Assembly: GCA_018433085.1 (NCBI GenBank)
Contig: JAHDRW010000014.1
Coordinates: forward strand, 62,001 to 126,000
Source of the DNA: Deltaproteobacteria bacterium
Lineage (GTDB): Bacteria > Desulfobacterota > Desulfomonilia > UBA1062
Direction of reading: 5' to 3'
Length of the DNA stretch: 64,000 bases
Part shown: piece by piece, positions 1 to 8,988 of the stretch
Layout of the letters: each line of letters opens with the position of its first letter
How positions within the stretch are numbered: the stretch's first letter is position 1
The notes under the pieces: model-generated
Databases searched by the model: none
What the model was told of the DNA's origin: nothing
What the model saw: only the letters and a program-made list of their open reading frames with translations
Program-made: the position numbers and the translations under genes

Positions 1-805
1 GGCCCACTCCCATGCTGTCGGGTATGACCCGGTGTACCGGGAGGACGGTGAGCCCCTCTTCCTGGTTCACCAGATACATCTGCACATAATCGAAGCCCTG
101 GTTGCCTTCGTTTTTGCCGGTGGCCGCCCGCATACGGTCGCGGTACATGCGTGCCGTCTCGAAGCGGTGCTGACCGTCGGCGATGAGCACCTTCCGGTTC
201 TGCATGAGGCGGGCGAACGCATCGATCGTTTCCTTCTCATGGATGACCCAGAGCCGGTGAGTCTCGCGGCGGGTGTCGAATTCCTGTGAAGGCCTGCCGA
301 GGGAAGGCCGTACCTTCGTCTCGATGACCTTCTTCGGGTCCGAATATACGCCGAATATCGAGCTCAGGTTCGTGTTGACTTCGTTCAGGAGACGAAGGCG
401 GTCGAGCTTTGGAGCCTTGTTGGTGTGCTCGTAAAACCGGAAATGATTCCTGTCGCCGTCGTCCATACGCACGGACGCGATAATGCCCCGCCTCGTGAGG
501 GTATGCTCTCCCAGGGAATAGGTGTGCTCGTGATAATAGAGGGCCGGTTTCTCGTCCTGAATGAGGACCGACTCCTCCTTCCACTGCCTCAGGAAATCCC
601 GTGCCCGGGTATAGCGGTTGTTCTCCCTGGTGTCCTTGGGCATCTGCCTGCCGAGAACCAGCCTGACGGCGTTATAGGGCGAGAGAGCATAGAGGTCGTC
701 GACTTCCGGAAGACTCACGGCATCGAACGGGGGGCAGATAATCTTGTCGAGGTCCACCTTCTCAGGGTTATACCGTATTCCCCTAAAGGGCTGTACCCTG
801 GGCAT
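1..805 (-). CDS. DUF1015 family protein, partial (3' end outside window)
   Basis: The reading frame opens at an ATG at 805 and stays open to the left edge, so about 268 residues of the N-terminal part are visible and the C-terminus is missing. The start is preceded by AAAGGAGAAGG, a good ribosome site. The protein begins MPRVQPFRGIRYNPEKVDL and continues with ICPPFDAVS, the layout typical of DUF1015 proteins (usually PPYDV). Further on it contains LIADGQHRFETA, the DG(H/Q)HR signature of the family. DUF1015 proteins are widespread and of unknown function; a hydrolase or kinase-associated role has not been settled. No partner is visible, because the next gene on this strand ends 105 bp upstream. 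Confidence 0.85.
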   Translation of the reverse strand, partial: MPRVQPFRGIRYNPEKVDLDKIICPPFDAVSLPEVDDLYALSPYNAVRLVLGRQMPKDTRENNRYTRARDFLRQWKEESVLIQDEKPALYYHEHTYSLGEHTLTRRGIIASVRMDDGDRNHFRFYEHTNKAPKLDRLRLLNEVNTNLSSIFGVYSDPKKVIETKVRPSLGRPSQEFDTRRETHRLWVIHEKETIDAFARLMQNRKVLIADGQHRFETARMYRDRMRAATGKNEGNQGFDYVQMYLVNQEEGLTVLPVHRVIPDSMGVG

Positions 806-910
806 TCACCTTCTCCTTTCGCGCGGATGCGTATGGGAACACATACAGAGTGTGCGTATATATGGACTATCGGAAAAATTCAACTCCAACTTGTCCTTAG
901 ACCTTACTTT

Positions 911-1540
911 TTAAAGTGATCCCCGCATCTTTTTCACCATGTTCCGGATAAGACGGAGCGTTCGGGTGGGGAGCCACCATCTGCTCAACCTTGCGCCCAG
1001 GAAGAGCATCCGCTCTTCCTGCTCGTCGAGCAGCCTGGGCTGGAGCTTGTGCTTGACCTTGGCAAAACCCATCCAGTCGATGGCCTCCAAGACCTTCCGG
1101 GGCGGCACGCTCCAGGGAACGTACAGACAGGTGGCAAAGTCCACGAGATAGGGTCTGCCCTGCTCATCGACCCCGTAGTTCCTGCGGTTTCTCAGGTCGA
1201 GGTGCATGACGCCCCGATGGTGCATGGCGGAGATGAGCTGCCGGAGGGAATCGAAGTACGGGGCACCGGGTATCTGGCGGACCTCCTTGAGATTGGTCCC
1301 GCCCATGAACCGGGTGACAAGGGTGAGCCGGTCCGGACACGGCATGAGATCGGGTATTCCCGGCAAACCGGCCAGCCGGGAGTAGATGAAGCGCTCCCAT
1401 GCGATCAGGAGAAGCCCCATGATGCGGACAGGGAGCATGGCCTCGGAATAGCTCTTTTCCACCAGGGCGCATCCGTCCCTGGTGATCAGATGGACTCGGG
1501 GCCCGTATCTGCGGTATTTTTTCAGGTCCTGATGCGCCAT
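911..1540 (-). CDS. Small protein-kinase-like (RIO/InaA-like) protein
   Basis: 209 residues. The centre carries HLDLRNRRN followed 13 residues later by VDFA, which matches the catalytic loop (HxDLxxxN) and the metal-binding DFG position of the protein-kinase fold, with Ala replacing Gly. The small size, the lack of a clear glycine-rich loop and the arginine-rich catalytic loop resemble the short bacterial RIO/WaaP/InaA-type kinases, which phosphorylate lipopolysaccharide sugars or proteins. The start ATG follows GGAAGGACGAGG. It lies 24 bp downstream of the anchored protein at 1565-2023 on the same strand, so the two are probably co-transcribed. The substrate cannot be told from the sequence, and a pseudokinase is possible. 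Confidence 0.7.
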   Translation of the reverse strand: MAHQDLKKYRRYGPRVHLITRDGCALVEKSYSEAMLPVRIMGLLLIAWERFIYSRLAGLPGIPDLMPCPDRLTLVTRFMGGTNLKEVRQIPGAPYFDSLRQLISAMHHRGVMHLDLRNRRNYGVDEQGRPYLVDFATCLYVPWSVPPRKVLEAIDWMGFAKVKHKLQPRLLDEQEERMLFLGARLSRWWLPTRTLRLIRNMVKKMRGSL

Positions 1541-1564
1541 CGGGCCTCGTCCTTCCGCTGCGGG

Positions 1565-2023
1565 TCACTCCGCTGCCGGATAGTCACCGATCTTGAAGCA
1601 GGAAAACGGAATGGGAGAAGATGCGTCCTTGACGATGGCCATTCCATCGAGATGCTCCCGCGACTTGTCCATGGATCCTTTCAGGTTCAGGCTCGGGCCG
1701 GTGAACTCCAGGTTGCCGTCCTGGCCTAAGGCCAGGGCCATGGCGGCCTCTCTGTCCTCGGACCGTGCCGTGACTGCGCCCCCCTCGTCGATGATCAGTT
1801 CCAGGCTTCGGGTGACGTTCGGATAGTAGAGGTAGAGAACCCACTGTCCCTTGAGCATGTCCTTCGTAAAGGCTTCTTCCCGGATCTCGGTTATCTCCAC
1901 GGTTTTCTTGCTCCGGGTAAGGGGCAGGATCGTCCAGTCGTTCTCAAAGACCCCCCAGAGGAGATGGACCAAGGGAAGGATGACAAAAATGCTGACCACG
2001 AGAATGATGCAAAGCTTTTTCAT
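1565..2023 (-). CDS. Hypothetical protein with N-terminal membrane anchor
   Basis: 152 residues when started at the ATG at 2023, which has CGAGGGAACAAA in front. An upstream in-frame start (2101) would extend the gene almost to the rnr start and adds an unlikely hydrophilic tail. Residues 4-24 form one hydrophobic segment (IILVVSIFVILPLVHLLWGVF), consistent with a signal anchor. The rest is soluble and rich in beta-like segments, with a motif KDMLKGQWVLYLYYP. I do not recognise a family. It is the first gene of a likely two-gene unit with the kinase-like protein and is divergent from rnr. Confidence 0.6.
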   Translation of the reverse strand: MKKLCIILVVSIFVILPLVHLLWGVFENDWTILPLTRSKKTVEITEIREEAFTKDMLKGQWVLYLYYPNVTRSLELIIDEGGAVTARSEDREAAMALALGQDGNLEFTGPSLNLKGSMDKSREHLDGMAIVKDASSPIPFSCFKIGDYPAAE

Positions 2024-2123
2024 TTTGTTCCCTCGAAAAAGATGGTGCTGAGCCTTATCTTCGATTATAGGTGGTGTATCACCGGCGGGTGAAATATGCA
2101 AGGATAGTTGGCCTTACCGACAG

Positions 2124-4067
2124 ATGGGGACTATGAAGATACAGGGAACGGTTCACTGGAACGCCAAAGGCTTTGCCTTTGTCGTTCCTGGGAAAGGACG
2201 CGACGATGTTTTCGTTCCTCCGGAGGGGCTCATGGGGGCCATGGACGGAGATCTGGTGGAGGTATGGGCCTACCGGGAAAAAAAGGGACTTAAGGGGGAG
2301 GTTCTCTCCATTCTCAGGCGGAGCCCGACCACCGTGAGCGGAACCTACCGCAGCAGGAAGAAGTGGGGGGTGATCACCCCTTTCAAGCCGTTTCCCTACA
2401 CCATCGTGGTGCCCCATGAGCTCAAAGGCGCGGTCAAGGACGGCGACGTGGTGATGGCCATGGTGGAGAGCCCGCAGGGCGTCAGGAAGACCCGGTCGGT
2501 CAACGCCCGGATCGAGCGGCTCCTGGATATTCCCGAGGACACCGGTGACGATCTGAGGTTCGTGGCCGTGAAGTACAGCCTGCCCTGGCGTTTTCCCGAG
2601 GAGGTGGAAAAGGAGGCGCTCAAGGCGTCAAAGGTCTCCATTCCCGCCGAGCTCGCACGGCGCAGGGACCTGCGCGACCGGATTCTCTTCACCATCGATG
2701 GGGCCACGGCAAAGGATTTCGACGATGCCGTGGGAATCGAGCAGCTCCCCGACGGCAGCTATCTCATGACCGTTGCCATTGCGGACGTGGCCCACGTGGT
2801 CAAGCGGGACACCCCGCTGGACGAGGAGGCCAGGAACCGCGGCTTCAGCGTGTACTTTCCCGAGGCGGCGATCCCCATGCTGCCCGAGGTCCTCTCCAAC
2901 GGGATCATGAGCCTCAAGCCACGGGAGGAGAGGCTCGCCATGGCAGTGGAGGTCCATCTGGGACCGCGTGGCCGGCTGCTGGATTTCGACTGCTTCGAGG
3001 CGGTCATCCGGTCCCGGGCCAGGCTCGTGTACGAGGAGCTCAACCCCTTCATCGAGGGTGGCTTTCCTCCCGATTATCGGGACACGGAGGTGGCGTCCCG
3101 TGTCATGGAGCTCCACCGGATGGCCGGTAACCTCTACCGGAACCGCACGAGGAGGGGGGCCCTCGATTTCGATATCTCCGAGGTGGGCATCACCATCGGC
3201 CACGACGGGGACGTGGACCGGATCTACCGGTACCGGCGGGGGCCTGCCGAGAGGCTCATCGAGGAGTCCATGCTCCTGGCGAACCATGCGGTGTGCATGT
3301 TTCTGGAGAGGCGCTCCATGCCGGTGCTCTACCGGGTCCATGAAAAGCCCAGGGCAGAGGATCTCCTGGCCCTCATGGAAACCCTGAAAGAGATCGGTCT
3401 GCCCAGGGAGGAATTCGCGAATCTCCAGGGAGCCGTTCGGAGGGGCAAGAATCTCTCCCAGGCGCTTCAGCGCATCTCCGCCCTGTACCAGCCGACCCCG
3501 CTCCACAACTTCGTGAACCAGCACATCCTCCGTGCCCTCACCCGGGCACGGTACTGGTTCGAGGACCTCGAACACTTCGGGCTCGCCAGCCGGTCTTACA
3601 CCCACTTCACCTCGCCCATCAGGAGGTATTCGGACCTCATCGTGCACCGGGTACTGAAGATGACGCTCAAAGGCCGGGAAATGACCGGGAAGGAGATGAA
3701 GAAACTAAAAGGGTACCTGAAGTACATCGGGACCGAGATCTCGGAGAGGGAGAAAAAGACCGACGACGCCATGTTCGATGTAATCAGGCTCAAGACAGCG
3801 GCCTACATGCAGCGGCACGTGGGAGACGACTTCTCCGGGGTGGTCACCAGCATCCTGCCCTTCGGCATCTTCGTGGAGATTTTCGATCCGCCCTTCGACG
3901 GCCTGGTGACCCTTTCCGACATGGGGAAGGCACGTATCGAAGAGGGCAGGGCCGTGAAGCTGAAAAAACGGACCATCACCATCGGTGATATCATCAAGGT
4001 GAAGGTGGCCCGGGTGGATGCACTCAAGGGGCATGTAGACTTCTCGCTCCTGCCCCCGGAGTCGTGA
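2124..4067 (+). CDS. rnr: Ribonuclease R / RNase II family exoribonuclease
   Basis: 3'-5' processive exoribonuclease of 647 residues that degrades structured RNA. An OB/cold-shock-like region occupies residues 1-130. The RNB catalytic domain follows, with IDGATAKDFDDAV at 191-203; Asp192, 198, 200 and 201 sit at the spacing of the metal-binding aspartates of E. coli RNase R. The C-terminus (about 555-645) is an S1 RNA-binding domain containing FSGVVTSILPFGIFVEI. It is shorter than E. coli RNase R (about 810) because the N-terminal helix-turn-helix and the Lys-rich tail are absent. Both ATG 2124 and ATG 2133 are possible starts and neither has a strong ribosome site. Confidence 0.93.
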   Translation: MGTMKIQGTVHWNAKGFAFVVPGKGRDDVFVPPEGLMGAMDGDLVEVWAYREKKGLKGEVLSILRRSPTTVSGTYRSRKKWGVITPFKPFPYTIVVPHELKGAVKDGDVVMAMVESPQGVRKTRSVNARIERLLDIPEDTGDDLRFVAVKYSLPWRFPEEVEKEALKASKVSIPAELARRRDLRDRILFTIDGATAKDFDDAVGIEQLPDGSYLMTVAIADVAHVVKRDTPLDEEARNRGFSVYFPEAAIPMLPEVLSNGIMSLKPREERLAMAVEVHLGPRGRLLDFDCFEAVIRSRARLVYEELNPFIEGGFPPDYRDTEVASRVMELHRMAGNLYRNRTRRGALDFDISEVGITIGHDGDVDRIYRYRRGPAERLIEESMLLANHAVCMFLERRSMPVLYRVHEKPRAEDLLALMETLKEIGLPREEFANLQGAVRRGKNLSQALQRISALYQPTPLHNFVNQHILRALTRARYWFEDLEHFGLASRSYTHFTSPIRRYSDLIVHRVLKMTLKGREMTGKEMKKLKGYLKYIGTEISEREKKTDDAMFDVIRLKTAAYMQRHVGDDFSGVVTSILPFGIFVEIFDPPFDGLVTLSDMGKARIEEGRAVKLKKRTITIGDIIKVKVARVDALKGHVDFSLLPPES

Positions 4068-4428
4068 GATCACAAGGCCTCGTTCCCGCATATGCCTCTC
4101 GGGCGTTTTTTGATTTCCATGCTTACCCGCCGGTCCTCGGATGAAAAAGCGGCCGCTCGACGCTTGAACATTCCCTGATCCGGGCTGCCTGTACCGAAAA
4201 AGAAACCCGGTCTCTTTGGTCTTTTCCGGGAATCAGGTATTCTCTATTGTATCGAAGCATGATCGATCCCCTGTCGCGCGTGCGGCCCATTTAAGCCTTT
4301 CCCGGCGGCGGGAGAGGTTTGACCGGGCTGATTTTCGCATGCGTCGCGGATCGTTCACGAAGAACGACGGACGTTGCTTCGGGATACCTGAAAAACAGAG
4401 AAACCGTGAAGGCGGCACACAGACCGAG

Positions 4429-6822
4429 ATGGAGAAATATTCCAGAAAGGCCGGCAGAAAGACACCCCGGAAAAGTTCCGTCCCCGGCGAGTTTCTCGAC
4501 CTGCTCGGCATGGGGGCGATATTCCTGGGCCGGGACTTGCAGATTACCGGGGTAAACACCGCGGCCGGGCTTCTCCTGCAGCAGCCCCAAGAACGTCTCC
4601 TGGGCCGGAGACTCGGGGATGCTCTTCCAGCCCCGCTCTCGGGGGAATTCGAAAAGGCCGCCCTGGAGGCGGTGCAGCACGGTTCCCCCTTAAGCTTTCC
4701 GGTGCGCACCCCGCTGCCCGGCAGACCGAGGATCTTCGCTCGTTGCATACCCATGCCCGAGGGCGCCCTCATCGTGCTCGAGGACACGAGCGGGCTCGTA
4801 CCGTTGCCATCCGGGCACCCGGAGCAGGGAAAAGGGGAGCTGGAGAAGCTCTACGAGGAGATGGAGAGCGAGCTCATCAAACTGGAGGCCGTGCTCGAAC
4901 AGCTCCCCTCCGGCGTGACCATCGAGGAGGCCCCCTCGGGCAGGCTGCTGTATCACAACGCCCAGGGAGACCGCCTTCTCGGGCACCCTGTTCTCGCGGC
5001 GCAGGATTACCGTGGCCGGCGCTACGGAGCGCTCCATGAGGACGGCACGGTGTTCCGCCCGGAGGAATATCCCATTGCCCGGGCCCTGACCGGCGAGAAG
5101 ATCTCCATGGAGGAGGTGCGTTACCGCCGGGGAGACGGCACGCTCATCCACCTCTCGATCAGCGCCGCCCCGATCAGGGATCTGGAGGGCAACATCGCCG
5201 CCGCGGTGAGCATCTTCAACGACATCACCGACCGCAAGCGTGCGGAGGAGGCGTTGAGGGAGAGCGAGGAGCGGCTCCGGAACATCGTGGAGAACAGCAC
5301 CAACGTGTTCTACTCCCATACGCCCGACAACCGCCTGATCTATCTGAGCCCGCAGTTCGAGAAGATATTCGGATACGATCCGAAAGACCGGATGCTTTTG
5401 TGGACGGAGACCCTCACCGACAACCCCGTCAACCGCAAGGGCATCGAGTCGACCCGCGAGGCGATCCGCACCGGCAGGCCCCAGCCCACCTACGAGTTGG
5501 AGCTCAAGACCAGGGACGGCCGGGAGGTCTGGGTGGAGGTGAACGAGTCGCCGGTCGTCCGGGACGGCAGAACGATCATGGTGGTGGGAGCCCTTCAGGA
5601 TATTACCGAGCGCAAGAAGGCGGAGAATGAGCGGATGGAGATGGAGCGGAGATTTCAGCAGTCGCAGAAGCTCGAAAGCCTGGGCCTCATGGCAGGCGGC
5701 ATTGCCCACGACTTCAACAACCTGCTCACCGCAATCCTCGGCAACCTGGACCTCGCACTGATGGGCGGACCGGAGAACCCCCGGTCCCGTGCCTTCATGG
5801 AGCAGGCCCGCAGGGCGACCCTGCGGGCGTCCGACCTCACGAACCAGATGCTGGCATATTCCGGAAAGGGCAAGTTTCACGTCAGGAGCTTCAATCTGAG
5901 CGGGCTCGTGGAAGAGATGGCAGAACTCCTCAAGGCGTCCATCTCCAAGACGGTGAGCCTGAACCTGAACACGGACAGGAATATACCCGATATCAAGGCA
6001 GACCCGACCCAGATCCAGCAGATCATCATGAATCTCATCGTGAATGCCTCCGAGGCCATCGGCAGCCGGCCCGGTGTGGTGGCGGTCTCCACAGGAGTAA
6101 AGGACTGCGACGAGCACTGCCTTGCGCAGAGCCGTCTCCGCGAAAAGCCCGGGCCGGGACGGTACGTTTTCCTGGAGGTCGGAGACACGGGCTGCGGCAT
6201 GGATGAAAAAACGATGGAGCGGCTTTTCGATCCCTTTTTCACCACCAAGTTTACGGGACGGGGGCTGGGGATGGCGGCCGTGCTCGGCATTGTGGAAGGG
6301 CACGGCGGGGCCATCGCGATTCAGAGTGAGCCCGGCAAAGGCACCACGGTCGAGGTCCTGTTCCCGGCGCAGCTCCCGGTGGAAAGGCCCGGCGTCCCGG
6401 GTGAGGGAAGAAAGCCCTCCGCCGGAGGCGCGCAAAGACGGCGGGATTACGCCTCGGACACCGTGCTGGTGGTGGATGACGAGGACATGGTGCTCGATCT
6501 GTGCACGGCCATGGTGGAGCAGCTCGGCTTCCGGACGCTCAGGGCGTCGGACGGGCGGGAGGCGCTGGAGGTGTTCCGCAGGCACGCCCGGGAGATCTCC
6601 CTTATCGTCCTGGATCTGACCATGCCCAGGATGGACGGAGTGGATGCGTTTCACGAGCTCAAGCGCATCCGTGGCGACGTTCGGGTGATCGTGTCGAGCG
6701 GCTTCAGTGAGCAGGAGGTCTCCGGTCGCTTCGAGGGTGATGAGCCGTCAGGCTATATCAAGAAGCCCTTCGAGCTCGACCGTCTGCGGGAAAAGATCGG
6801 TGAGGTGCTGGGAAAAGGCTGA
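4429..6822 (+). CDS. PAS-domain hybrid sensor histidine kinase with C-terminal receiver
   Basis: 797 residues from the ATG at 4429. Earlier in-frame starts back to 4216 exist, but the added segment is Arg-rich and looks non-coding. In order: PAS (about 25-130), PAS (150-270), PAS/PAC (275-395, ending DITERKKAENE), a HisKA dimerisation segment with the phospho-acceptor His427 in GGIAHDFNNLL, a HATPase_c domain with a DTGCGMDE ATP-binding box and DPFFTTK/GRGLGMAA loops, and a receiver domain (680-795) with phospho-acceptor Asp729 in LDLTMPRMDG. There is no transmembrane segment, so cytoplasmic sensing is likely. No HPt or output gene is adjacent. It converges on a second kinase of similar type at 6858-8141. 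Confidence 0.9.
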   Translation: MEKYSRKAGRKTPRKSSVPGEFLDLLGMGAIFLGRDLQITGVNTAAGLLLQQPQERLLGRRLGDALPAPLSGEFEKAALEAVQHGSPLSFPVRTPLPGRPRIFARCIPMPEGALIVLEDTSGLVPLPSGHPEQGKGELEKLYEEMESELIKLEAVLEQLPSGVTIEEAPSGRLLYHNAQGDRLLGHPVLAAQDYRGRRYGALHEDGTVFRPEEYPIARALTGEKISMEEVRYRRGDGTLIHLSISAAPIRDLEGNIAAAVSIFNDITDRKRAEEALRESEERLRNIVENSTNVFYSHTPDNRLIYLSPQFEKIFGYDPKDRMLLWTETLTDNPVNRKGIESTREAIRTGRPQPTYELELKTRDGREVWVEVNESPVVRDGRTIMVVGALQDITERKKAENERMEMERRFQQSQKLESLGLMAGGIAHDFNNLLTAILGNLDLALMGGPENPRSRAFMEQARRATLRASDLTNQMLAYSGKGKFHVRSFNLSGLVEEMAELLKASISKTVSLNLNTDRNIPDIKADPTQIQQIIMNLIVNASEAIGSRPGVVAVSTGVKDCDEHCLAQSRLREKPGPGRYVFLEVGDTGCGMDEKTMERLFDPFFTTKFTGRGLGMAAVLGIVEGHGGAIAIQSEPGKGTTVEVLFPAQLPVERPGVPGEGRKPSAGGAQRRRDYASDTVLVVDDEDMVLDLCTAMVEQLGFRTLRASDGREALEVFRRHAREISLIVLDLTMPRMDGVDAFHELKRIRGDVRVIVSSGFSEQEVSGRFEGDEPSGYIKKPFELDRLREKIGEVLGKG

Positions 6823-6857
6823 TCATTCCGCCCCGAGCACACTGCCGGAATCACCCG

Positions 6858-8141
6858 TTACGGGCGATTCCCGGACCCCAGGGATCGGCTGATCGCGTTT
6901 TTCAGCTCATCGATGCCGGCGGGCTTGACGAGAAACTCTCGGATGCCCATCTCCCGTGCCTTGCGCTCGTCCATCACGTCGCTGAAGCCGGTGCTCAGGA
7001 TGACAGGGGTATCGGGCCTGATGGCGAGGAGCCTGGTGGTGAACTCGGCGCCGGTCATGCGCGGCATGGTCAGATCGGTGATAACGAGATCGAATGCCCG
7101 GGGCGACCTGGCGAACATATCGAGCGCCTCCACGCTGTCGTTCACCGCGGCCACTTCATAGCCCAGCCGCTTCAGCACCCGCTGGATGCTGGAGAGGATG
7201 ATGTCCTCGTCATCCACCAGGAGAATCCTCTTCTTTCCCTGCGGCCCCGGAGCCTTCACGGGCTCGGGACGCTCCACCCGTTCCGGGCCCTCATGCGCCG
7301 GGAGACGGACCATGAACCGCGAGCCCTTTCCCGGTTCGCTCTCGACCGTGATCGTGCCCCCGTGGTCCTCGACCATCCCCCGGGTGATGGCAAGTCCCAG
7401 AACCGTGCTTCTGCCGGTTGATCCGGAGGAGTACGAGGGGTCGAAGATATGCTCCATTGCCTCGCGGGTCATTCCCTTTCCCGTGTCGCTCACCGAGAGC
7501 TCCAGGTACGGGCCCTCGATTTCCCGGGGATGATCGGGGTCCGGGACGGGACGGACCCGGGAGAGGTTCACCTCGATGGTGCCCGGTTCGTGGCCGATGG
7601 ACTCCGCCGCATTGCGCACCAGGTTCATGATGATCTGCCGGAGCTGCTGGGGATCGGCTATGACGATATCACGGGTCACGTCCAGGTTCTGCCTGAGCTC
7701 GATCGCCTCCGGGAGGGTCGATTGCAGGGAATCGAGGGTCTGCCGGATCAGAGGTTTGATCTCCAGCGGATTCCGCTCCCGCTCGCCCCGCCTGCTGAAG
7801 GTGAAGATCTGATTCACCAGGTCTTTCTGACGGCGCGCGGCGCTGAGCATCTGCTCGAGGATCTGATGGGCCGTGCTCTTCTGCGGCAGATCCTCCAGAA
7901 GCACCTCTGCATCGATGATGATGGGATAGAGCATGTTATTGATGTCATGGGCGATCTCGCCGGAAAGCCTGCCCAGGAAATCCATTCTCTGAATCTCGCC
8001 GATCCGCTTTTCCAGGGCCTTTTTCTCTTCTTCCATCCGCCGGTATCCCGACAGCAACCGGTCCTTCTCGGCAATCTGCCGTTTTGCCTCTGCCAGCTCG
8101 CTGGCGAGTTGTTCTTTTGACTGTTTCGCGGATTCCGTCAT
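6858..8141 (-). CDS. Hybrid sensor histidine kinase without PAS domain
   Basis: 427 residues if started at the ATG at 8141, preceded by GGGACAGG; a start at 8201 would add 20 residues. Residues 1-55 are a charged coiled coil (SKEQLASELAEAKRQIAEKD). His65 in GEIAHDINNMLYP is the predicted phosphorylation site. A HATPase_c domain follows, with DTGKGMT and a GRSTVLGLAITRG loop, and then a receiver domain with LVITDLTMPRMTG. No sensor domain or membrane segment is visible, so its input probably comes from a partner protein through the coiled coil. It ends 36 bp from the stop of the convergent three-PAS kinase. Confidence 0.88.
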   Translation of the reverse strand: MTESAKQSKEQLASELAEAKRQIAEKDRLLSGYRRMEEEKKALEKRIGEIQRMDFLGRLSGEIAHDINNMLYPIIIDAEVLLEDLPQKSTAHQILEQMLSAARRQKDLVNQIFTFSRRGERERNPLEIKPLIRQTLDSLQSTLPEAIELRQNLDVTRDIVIADPQQLRQIIMNLVRNAAESIGHEPGTIEVNLSRVRPVPDPDHPREIEGPYLELSVSDTGKGMTREAMEHIFDPSYSSGSTGRSTVLGLAITRGMVEDHGGTITVESEPGKGSRFMVRLPAHEGPERVERPEPVKAPGPQGKKRILLVDDEDIILSSIQRVLKRLGYEVAAVNDSVEALDMFARSPRAFDLVITDLTMPRMTGAEFTTRLLAIRPDTPVILSTGFSDVMDERKAREMGIREFLVKPAGIDELKNAISRSLGSGNRP

Positions 8142-8201
8142 GTGCCTGTCCCGGTCTTGAGTGCCGCTGGTAAAATCATGTCCTGCGCATGCTTCATTCA
8201 C

Positions 8202-8667
8202 CGATCGTATGATGGAAAACGAAGCCCTCTATCTTTAAGATGTTACCCGGTTTGAACGGTTTCTCAACACCCCTTTACAAACGAACGGGTCAGAAGACAG
8301 GTCCGAACATGAAGAATGTGCAGGCTCTAAGATCATGGCATACAGTATACCACGCAAGTCGGAATTGTCTATTCGCTCATTGATGGAACGAAAGGGAAAA
8401 ATATCACGCCTGAGACCGTTTGGAGAGGCACGTCCTTCGAGACTTTCCCGGACAGGGGAAAGGGATACCGGGTCTCTTGAAATATCAGGGTTCATTGCCA
8501 TTATAAAAAAGAGAAGTTGTTCTTGGTAATGCGTGTTACTCATTGACCGCAGGGAAAAAACCAGTCCCTTTGACGATCCACGAGACATCAGAAACGAAAA
8601 GGGCTCTCTTCAGACGATGCTGTGGCAGCCTCTTCCACCGGACTGAAGGAGGGATGGGGAGGAAGAA
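8202..8667. other. Intergenic region with no supported gene
   Basis: About 465 bp between the PAS-less kinase and the small gene at 8668. The open frames here on both strands have no recognisable family, ribosome site or codon bias like the neighbours. It should contain the promoters of both flanking genes, but I could not pick a convincing one. Confidence 0.5.
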
Positions 8668-8985
8668 GTGATAAGCGTCTTATCTCAGGTGATTGATCTG
8701 GATCTGCATGCATCGGACATAGAACTGCTTCAGGAGCTGATCGATATGTACCATCCGGAAGGGATGGACCTGGTCGATGAAAGATATCTGACCGATGACA
8801 GAAAAGATCCGGCGAAAAAAATACCATTGCCCAAGGCCCTGGAGGAATGGGTAAAGGCGATGAGCAATAAATACCAAGACAGAAGGTTTGTGCTTGCATT
8901 GACGAGAAAAGTGCTCGAGAAAATGGGCTATTTCCCGCAGGACCCTGACGATACCCCCGGGCCCGTATACAAGGAAATACACTAA
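8668..8985 (+). CDS. Hypothetical protein, 105 residues
   Basis: Starts with GTG at 8668, chosen because GGGGAGGAAGAA lies immediately upstream at good spacing. The product is acidic and mostly helical, beginning with VLSQVIDLDLHASDIELLQE and ending with a proline-rich tail (DPDDTPGPVYKEIH). No membrane segment, signal peptide or known motif is visible, and I do not recognise the family. It stands alone and converges on livF with 3 bp between stops, so it is unlikely to be an operon member. The strong ribosome site supports a real gene. Confidence 0.6.
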   Translation: MISVLSQVIDLDLHASDIELLQELIDMYHPEGMDLVDERYLTDDRKDPAKKIPLPKALEEWVKAMSNKYQDRRFVLALTRKVLEKMGYFPQDPDDTPGPVYKEIH

Positions 8986-8988
8986 GAC

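Noticed and set aside
4690-6654. 654-codon open frame opposite the three-PAS hybrid kinase
   Set aside because: Antisense shadow of a well-supported kinase; no motifs or ribosome site.
8235-8588. 117-codon minus-strand frame in the kinase-to-8668 gap
   Set aside because: No ribosome site, no family, and Ser/Arg-rich composition unlike neighbouring genes.
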